From Mytilus edulis (Eukaryota > Mollusca > Bivalvia > Mytilida > Mytilidae): DNA of 64,000 nt. The stretch is from contig NC_092344.1 in assembly GCF_963676685.1 (NCBI RefSeq), forward strand, positions 56,008,830-56,072,829. Reading direction: 5' to 3'. The notes beneath the pieces are model-generated. The model was given only the letters and a program-made list of their open reading frames with translations, had not been told where the DNA came from and did no database searches. Each line of letters opens with the position of its first letter. Within the stretch, counting starts at the first letter, position 1. The translations under genes and the position numbers were made by a program. Positions 49,101-58,100 of this stretch are shown here, piece after piece.

Positions 49101-52100
49101 TGCAATCAAAACCTTATGGGACTGACTTGATATCTAAATCTTCCAAGACTTATCACTACATTTTTTGCTACACAAAATATAGTGCATTGATCATACATCC
49201 TATCAGATATCCATGAACATTTCCAGTAATTTATCGATATAATATATGCTCAGATATTCAAGGCACAAAATGATGATACACTTGTCAAGAAATTTACATA
49301 ACTTTCGCAAGGTGCAGGAATCTAAAATCTGTTCTAAAAATATAAATGAAGTCATTGGTCGAGTTCTTTTGAAACTCTTCAATCGACTTCAGAGTTAATA
49401 GATTATCACGTGAACACACTAGAGTTGATATTTGGAACATCTCTAAGCAACTCTAGGGTAAGGCCCTGACCAAGCATAAAAAATAAATATTCTCATTGGT
49501 TTGACGTCATTCAAGAGTTTCTCGAGTTTAACCCAGGCTCGGTGAGTGTTGGAACCAGGGTACGAGGGGTTAACTTGAGTGGTTCAAGTAAAATCGTTTT
49601 GTTGAAACCCGAGTTAGTAAAGTTAACTCGAGAGTTTCAAGTGAACTCTGCCATTGTTAAAGCTATCTTTAAAAATTGGAGTTATCTTCCTTTGTCTAGA
49701 ATTGTTGTTTAATCAACTAAAACGAACGTAATATTTAATTTCACTTCCAACTGATAAATTGAAGCAATCTTTACCCAGTGCTTACAAGCACTGATTGAAT
49801 AGCTTTTAGTGAATTTAAATCAGTATGACCAGTTAACATTCCTAGTATTTAGATAAAATGTTACCGTACTAACAACTACTAAAGTATGTTTAATGGATGG
49901 AGTAATTATAATTTCTTTCCATAACAATTTAATTTAAGGTGGTATCCAACACCTTCACTAAAATTAATTTGGCTTGTTTAATTTTCATAAAATGTGTACA
50001 AAATATTTACTTTGACTCCTTGACAAAAATATAAAAATTTCAGAAAACTTGAACCACACACTTCATTGGAATATTTTCCATGGACATATAGCAGTTTCAC
50101 TAGCACCAATTATGATCAGTGAAAAGCTTAATAATTCCTTAACCATGTTAACAATAGAACTTGATTAAAACGTTCACCTGATTTTTACAGTTATCTCCCT
50201 GTAGTGTTATGAACCACCTTAAGAAAGTTTATAGAATTCTATTTCAAATTTTAATGTCTTTCCTGATGACAGGGTCTTCTTTATTAAAAAAAAAAACAGC
50301 AACAAAGGTCTAAACAAGAAAAAATACAACACAGATCAAATCCCTGCTATAAACTAATTTAAGTCCTATTCATATTACATATTATTCATTTTCAAAACAT
50401 ATCTATCTAGAAACTATAATATGCATATCATCTGTTTGATATTTGGAAAACAATACTGAAAAGTTCATGATCACTATTGCATATATGGTGATTACTTATG
50501 GTTAAGATTGAATCAGTGTCATGTATAACCTTTAGAATATACAGGGAAATCAATCAGTGTTAGGCATACACAAAAGATCACCACCAAAAATGAAATCATT
50601 ATATGCCTCAGTTTTTCATTGAAGTTTATGTCTTAGAAACAAAACAAGGCTGTTAAACTTTCCCATTATCATATTATATAACAACATGATTTTAAAATTT
50701 ATTATTTTATTCTAGGAATAAGACAGTATTACAAATCAGTGAAGTTCCATCCACTACCTAACAAGTTGTTTGAGAGTAAAGTAGAAATTGTCACAGCTCT
50801 GCTTTCATCAATAGACTTCCAACAGTGCCTGGTATTCTCTAACTTACAGACCATGTATGTTATATGTTGCTTTTTTTGCTATTTAGCTTTCCACTTTTTA
50901 ATGTTGACTTTCAACAATGCCTTGCATTCTGACTTACAAACTGTATATGTTATAGGTTCTTGTTTCAAATGACTATTGCAGTAAAACATACACCATGTAC
51001 ACAGGACCAGCTTTAAAATTTCAACTTTGTGTGGGTGTCAAATATTATCCATGTCACCAGTATGCAACTTTTTCAGTGGTTGTCCTTTTGACATCTTATT
51101 TTTTTATCACTTAAGGAAAATGATAAAGATGGCAGATTTTTAAAGTTAATGAATTTAGTTGCAATTATTTAGACTCTTTGCTCCGACTGTTGCTTGTTTG
51201 ACACGTTCCCCATTTCCGTTCTCAATTTAACAATAGAATTTTTGGACCTACCATTTTTGAAATTACCTTGAAGTATTTTTGTTTATATTTTTTTTTCTTC
51301 ATATTTGCACTTTCTCTAGACAATTACAAAATCTTTGTATTTCCAGGGCACAGAACATGGCAGATGCACTGAATTCTAAAGGATGGCCTACTGCCTGTAT
51401 TGCTGGTTGTCTAGATCAAAAGGACAGAAATTTGGCAATGGCTAAACTGAAAACCTTCAAATGTAGAGTTCTGATATCTACTGACTTGGTAAATACAAAT
51501 GTAAATGTGGTCTTAAAAATAGGGTGCATTTTCACAATGTCCAAAAAAAATAAGATTCTTCAAATAGACTTTTTCATCACTTTAAACGATTTTTCGTTTG
51601 TTCTTGATGAATCAAAGTGTGGTCTCATTTTTAAGAGAAAGCACTTTTCAGCTTTGATTTTCTAAAGAACTTTAGATATGAATTCAGTTTTTGAGTGTTT
51701 AATGGTGATAACTGTTTTGAAATGAAATACACTTAGCATGAGACAGCATGTTATGGAGTCAACTCGCTTCCAAAACATTTTTTATACCCATTTATTATGC
51801 CCCATTTATGGGCATTATGTTTTCTGGTCTGTGGGGTCCGTTCGTCCCGCTTCAGGTTAAAGTTTTTGGTCGAGGTAGTTTTTGATGAAGTTGAAGTCCA
51901 AACAACTTGAAACTTAGTACACATGTTTCTTATGATATGATCTTTCTAATTTTAATGCCAAATCAGAGATTTTCCCCCATTTTCAGGGTCCATTGAACAT
52001 ATAAAATGATAGTGCAGATGGGGCATCCGTGTACTATGAACACATTCTTGTTTTTATTGTACCACTTTCCCTCTTGATCTCATATAGTTTTAACAAATGA

Positions 52101-55100
52101 ACTCCCTTTCTTATGTTTCACAGTAAGAAAACGTTGAATTGAATTTTGAAAGACTTGATAAAGTTCCATCAGTTTAAAAAGAAAAAAAATAGGAAAGCTT
52201 TTATAACATTAAAAAATGCTAGCCTTTATTAAAAATTGAAATTGGAAATTGGGAATGTCAAAGAGACAACAACCATACCAAAGAGTAGAAACATGGCATC
52301 ATTTAAGTCATATGAAACCTCCAATAAAAAAAAAAGTATGCATATGTTTTTTTATAACTCAATGGATAGTTTTCATTATAAAACTTATGTACATATACTT
52401 TTTCTGAGGAAAATTCTTTAATTTGTCCTGATTTAGAAGAAGTTTATTTATTTTTAATTGCTTGCTTCCAGGAAGCAATTCGCCGACATATTTTTCGTTT
52501 TCATAGTGACCTGAGCGTGACCCTCCTCGTAAAAATCCTGTGATCGCAATACGCATGGATCTGTCATTAAAATGAACAATTATCTGATTGAACGTGTTAA
52601 ACATGTGCTCAATACCCATGCTTTTTGTTATTTGTTGTCGAGCCGGCAACTTTTTGTTTGAGAAAGCTCGACATAGAGATAGTGATCGGGCGGCGGCGGC
52701 GGTGATAGCTCACTTCTTAAAAGCTATATATTTTAGAAGGTGGAAGACCTGGATGCTTCATATTTTGTATATAGATGCCTCATGTTATGAAGTTTCCGTC
52801 AGTCACATGTCCATTGTCCTTGACCTCATTTTCATGGTTCAGTGACCACTTGGAAAAAAGTTCAGATTTTTTTTAATGTTAAATTCTCTCTTACTGAAAG
52901 TAATAGGATAACTATATTTAGTATGTGCGTACCTTGCAAGGTCCTCATGCCCGTCAGACAGTTTTCACTTGACCTCAACCTCATTTCATGGTTCAGTGAA
53001 CAAGGTTAAGTTTTGATGGTCAAGTCCATATCTCAGATACTATAAGCAATAGGTCTTAGTATATTCGGTGTATGGAAGGACTGTAAGGTGTACATGTCCA
53101 ACTGGCAGGTGTCATCTGACCTTGACCTCATTTTCATGGTTCAGTGGTTATAGTTAAGTTTTTATACGACCGCAAAAATTTTAATTTTTCGTCGTATATT
53201 GCTATCACGTTGGCGTCGTCGTCCGAATACTTTTAGTTTTTGCACTCTAACTTTAGTAAAAGTGAATAGAAATCTATGAAATTTTAACACAAGGTTTATA
53301 ACCACAAAAGGAAGGTTGGGATTGATTTTGGGAGTTTTGGTCCCAAAATTTTAGGAATTAGGGGCCAAAAAGGGTCCAAATAAGCATTTTCTTGGTTTTC
53401 GCACTATAACTTTAGTTTTAAGTAAATAGAAATCTATGAAATTTTGACACAAGGTTTATGACCACAAAAGGAAGGTTGGTATCGATTTTGGGAGTTTTAG
53501 TTCAAACAGTTTAGGAATTAGGGGCCAAAAAAGGGCCCAAATAAGCATTATTCTTGGTTTTCGCACAATAACTTTAGTATAAGTAAATAGAAATCAATGA
53601 AATTTAAACACAAGGTTTATGACCACAAAAGGAAGGTTGGGATTGATTTTGGGAGTTGAGGTCTGAACAGTTTAGGAATTAGGGGCCAAAAAAGGGCCCA
53701 AGTAAGCATTATTCTTGGTTTTCGCACCATAACTTTAGTATAAGTAAATAGAAATCTTTGAAATTTAAACACAAGGTTTATGACCATAAAAGGAAGGTTG
53801 GGTTTAATTTTGGGAGTTTTGGTCCCAACAGGTTTTTAGGAATAAGGGGCCCAAAGGGTCCAAAATTGAACTTTGTTTGATTTCATCAAAAATTGAATAA
53901 TTGGGGTTCTTTAATATGCCGGATCTAACTGTGTATGTAGATTCTTAATTTTTGGTCCCATTTTCCAATTGGTCTACATTAAGGTTCAAAGGGTCCAAAA
54001 TTAAACTTAGTTTGATTTTAACAAAAATTGAATCCTTGGGGTTCTTTGATATGCTGAATCTAAAAATGTACTTAGATTTTTGATTATTGGCCCAGTTTTC
54101 AAGTTGGTCCAAATCGGGGTCCAAAATTAAACTTAGTTTGATTTCATCAAAAATTGAATAATTGGGGTTCTTTGATATGCCAAATCTAACTGTGTATGTA
54201 GATTCTTAATTTTAAGTCCCATTTTCAAATTGGTCTACATTAAATACCAAAGTGTCCAAAACTAAACTTAAGTTTGATTTTAATAAAAATTGAATTCTTT
54301 GGCTTTTTTGATATGCTGAATTTAATCATGTACTTAGATTTTTGATTATGGGCCCAGTTTTCAAGTTGGTTCAAATCAGGATCCAAAATTATTATATTAA
54401 GTATTGTGCAATAGGAAGAAATTTTCAATTGCATAGTATTCAGCAATAGCAAGAATCTTCAATATCTTCAATTGCACAGTATTGTGCAATAGCAAAAAAT
54501 CTTCAATTGCACAGTATTGCACAATAGCAAGAAATATCTAATTGCACAATATTGTGCAATAGCAAGAAATTTTCAATTGATTGGAGTTATCTTTCTTTGT
54601 CCAGAATAGTAGTTGAATCAACTTAAATCATTGTTTTATACAATGCACAATGTATATATTCACTTTTACTACCAACTGATAAAATTAAAACACTCTCTAC
54701 CATTCAGTGATAACAAGCACTTTTTGTTACATTTTAATATTTTATAATGTATTTAAATGAGTAGTTATTGTTGCAAACTCCATTAGAAGGGAAAGGGGGA
54801 TGTGGAAAAAAAATGGTGGGGGGGGGGGTTAATTTTTCTCATTTCAGATTTCATAAATAAAAAGAAAATTTCTTCAAACATTTTTTTGAGAGGATTAATA
54901 TTCAACAGCATAGTGATTGCTCAAAGACAAAAAAATTACTTTAAGTTCATTAGACCACATTCATTCTGTGTCCAAAACCTATGCTGTGTCAACTATTTAA
55001 TCATAATCCAAATTTAGAGCTGAATCCAGCTTGAATGTTGTGTCCATACTTGCCCCAACCGTTCAGGGTTCAACCTATGCGGTCGTATAAAGCTGCGCCC

Positions 55101-58100
55101 TGCGGAGCATCTGGTTGTGTTTTGGTCTGTTTTTCTCATACTTTATACAATAGGTTTACTATATTTGTTGTATGGAATGATTGTAAGGTGTACATGTCTA
55201 GCGGGCAGATGTCATCTGACCTTGACCTCATTTTCATGGTTCAGTGGTTATAGTTAAGTTTTTGTGTTTTGGTCTGTTTTTCTCATACTTTATGCAATAG
55301 GTTTACTATATTTGTTGTTTGGAATGATTGTAAGGTGTACATGTCTAGCGGGAAGATGTCATCTGACCTTGACCTCATTTTCATGGTTCAGTGGTCAAAG
55401 ATAAGTTTTTCAGTTTTGGTCTTTTTATCTAATACTATATGTCATAGGTCAACTATATTTGGTGTATGGAAATATTTTATGATCGATATGTCAGCCGTGC
55501 AGGTTTTATTTGACCTTGACCTGGTTTTCACGGTTCATTGCTCAGTGTTAAGTTTTTGTGCTTTGGTCTATTTTCTTAAACTATAAGCAATAGGTCAACT
55601 ATATTTGTTGTATGGAAGCATTGTTAGCTGTACATGTCTGCCTGGCATATGGTTCAACTGACCTTGACCTCATTTTCATGGTTCATGTTAAGTTTATGTG
55701 ACAGTCGTAATAAAGCTTTATATTTAGGAGTATCAACATAATATCAATGATTAGTAAAGAAGGCGAGACATTTCAGTGTGTGCACTCTTGTTTACTATAA
55801 GGTGGCAATCCGTAAACTTCTGCTTCAAAACATGGCATTTAATGAGCAGCCATATTTGTTAAATCATAATCTAGACAGAGAGAAAAAAATGACAATTATA
55901 TGATATATTTGCGTAAAAAATGATAAAATCCTGCAAAGAGGTCTAAGTTTATGATATATACATGCATTGGTTCCAGAATTTGATGATCATTATTTGTCAC
56001 CACTCACTTGTTTTCTTATGACTTTAATAAATGATACATTCTTTTGTTTCAGACATCCAGAGGTATAGATGCCGACAAGGTTAACTTAGTGATTAATCTT
56101 GACATACCAAAGGATCATGAGACCTACCTACACAGAATTGGTAGAGCGGGAAGATTTGGTAAGGGGTTGTCTAAAAATAATAGTATGGAATGGAGAGGGG
56201 TCTAAAAACACTACTAATTAAATAAAATGCGTGTAAGTGCTTGCTTTTTTAAGACCACAGTTGGAAATGATAACATAAAATCATTTTCATATAATCCTAT
56301 TTGATCGCTGAAATCTTTATTTTTGGAGCTGATTGTAGAAAACAATAAGAAACTTATATTTTTATAGCAAATTACTAACTTGTGTATTTTAGATACTCAA
56401 ACTACTCAGTTGAATTCTTGGGTTTTAAGTTAAAAAAAAATCAAATCAAATCAAATATCCTTCCTATTTTTTGCTTATAAGGAAGAGTTATTGTAAACAT
56501 ACATTTTCCTCCAGTTGATGACATGATACATCATGTACATGCTTTTCACTCTTTGCTATTTTATAAATGTTTTTATTAGAAATTACAACTAAAATTATAT
56601 GTAAGATATGATGTAATGTGAAAAAGGAGATATTATTATATTGGGTAGGCAATATTGAGAAAATGAGTATGGTTAATCTTCCCAAAGATATGGCCTCCAC
56701 ACAAAAAATAATAGATCCCATAAATTATTTCAATTCTATTAGTAAATTGAGCGAATTATCACAAGAATGTCTGCTCAATTGGATAACCAAATATCAATTC
56801 CTTGTCTTTTTGTGCACAAAATGTATTATGACAGCACAATTTTCAATTCATTATTGTTAATTTTGTACTTTAACATTGTACAAACATATTAAACTCCCTC
56901 TAGGAACTAGTGGCTGTTTGAATCCTTTCAGTAGAGTTCATGAAGTGGATACCTTTGTATGCCGGGTTGTCAAAAAATGCAATTGAATGCAATTCTTAAA
57001 TGATTATCCAAATTGACAACAACATTTCAAATGTTTTGCAAAAAAGTAAATAAAATTGCTGACCATTTAAAGTGTAATTGTCAATTTTGACTATTATTGT
57101 ACAAACAGGTTTAATATTAAATTTGTGATATTCATTTTACACAATGTAACAAAATAAGTCATTGACTTTGATTATTGCACATATTCATTTATCTATCTAG
57201 GTGACTTTAGAGAGTAGAACTGCTGAGTCTTGCCAACATTTTTTTGAATAGTATTATTTATGTATTTTAGGAACATTTGGTGGTTGTGTGAGTATTGTTA
57301 GTGAAGGACAAGAAATGGTTAATCTTCAATCTGTAGAGAGAAAATGTAAAACCAATATCTCACTTCTTCCAGGTATGCATATAAAGCAATAAGTTTTACT
57401 TGGTATTTGTAATCAGTTGTGGATGAAATATTTATTGAAGTAGAATTTTTAGTGAACTTTAACCAGGCTTCATAAAGTCAATACTGTTATAAGTATTCAA
57501 AAATGTTTATAAACAAACTGATGATGCCTTTGCACTAAAAGAAAAGACCATAAGACAAACAGTTGACAAAATACAACATAGAAAACTAAAGACTGACCAA
57601 TACCAACCCTATAATTACATTTATATAGATTTACATTTTATTCCTCTAATGAATTATTTGATTTCAAAAAATAGTATTTTGTTTGAGCATATGTCAAACA
57701 TACAGTTAATCCTTGCAAATATAATTTTTCACTGTTCTATTTTAGATCCTATTCCAGTAGACTTAGTGAAGGCACAAGGAACAATAAATCTGGATGATAT
57801 GGTGTCAACAGAGAAAATATTAACAGTAAAAGACAACTGTTATGTGACATTTCCTGTAAAAAACAAAGAAGAATATAAACAGTCAGAACAAACAAATTCT
57901 GTAGATAGGACTGATGTTCAGTCAGAGCAGGCTTCTGATGACAAACATAAAAATTCAAAGAATGATAAGCTGGAAGAAAACGATCAAGAATCAATTAAAA
58001 TAAATGCTCGAAATAGCTCTGCAAGTTTCACCAAATTGAAGGAAGATAAGTCTGATAAAAACATTGTAAGTTCAAGAAAGGAGAAAGATATTTTGTTAAA

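Noticed and set aside
55035..55586. Two ORFs with repeated [17 protein letters not shown]
   Set aside because: Translations of the CCTTGACCTCA tandem units; the same DNA occurs in two other repeat copies with broken frames.
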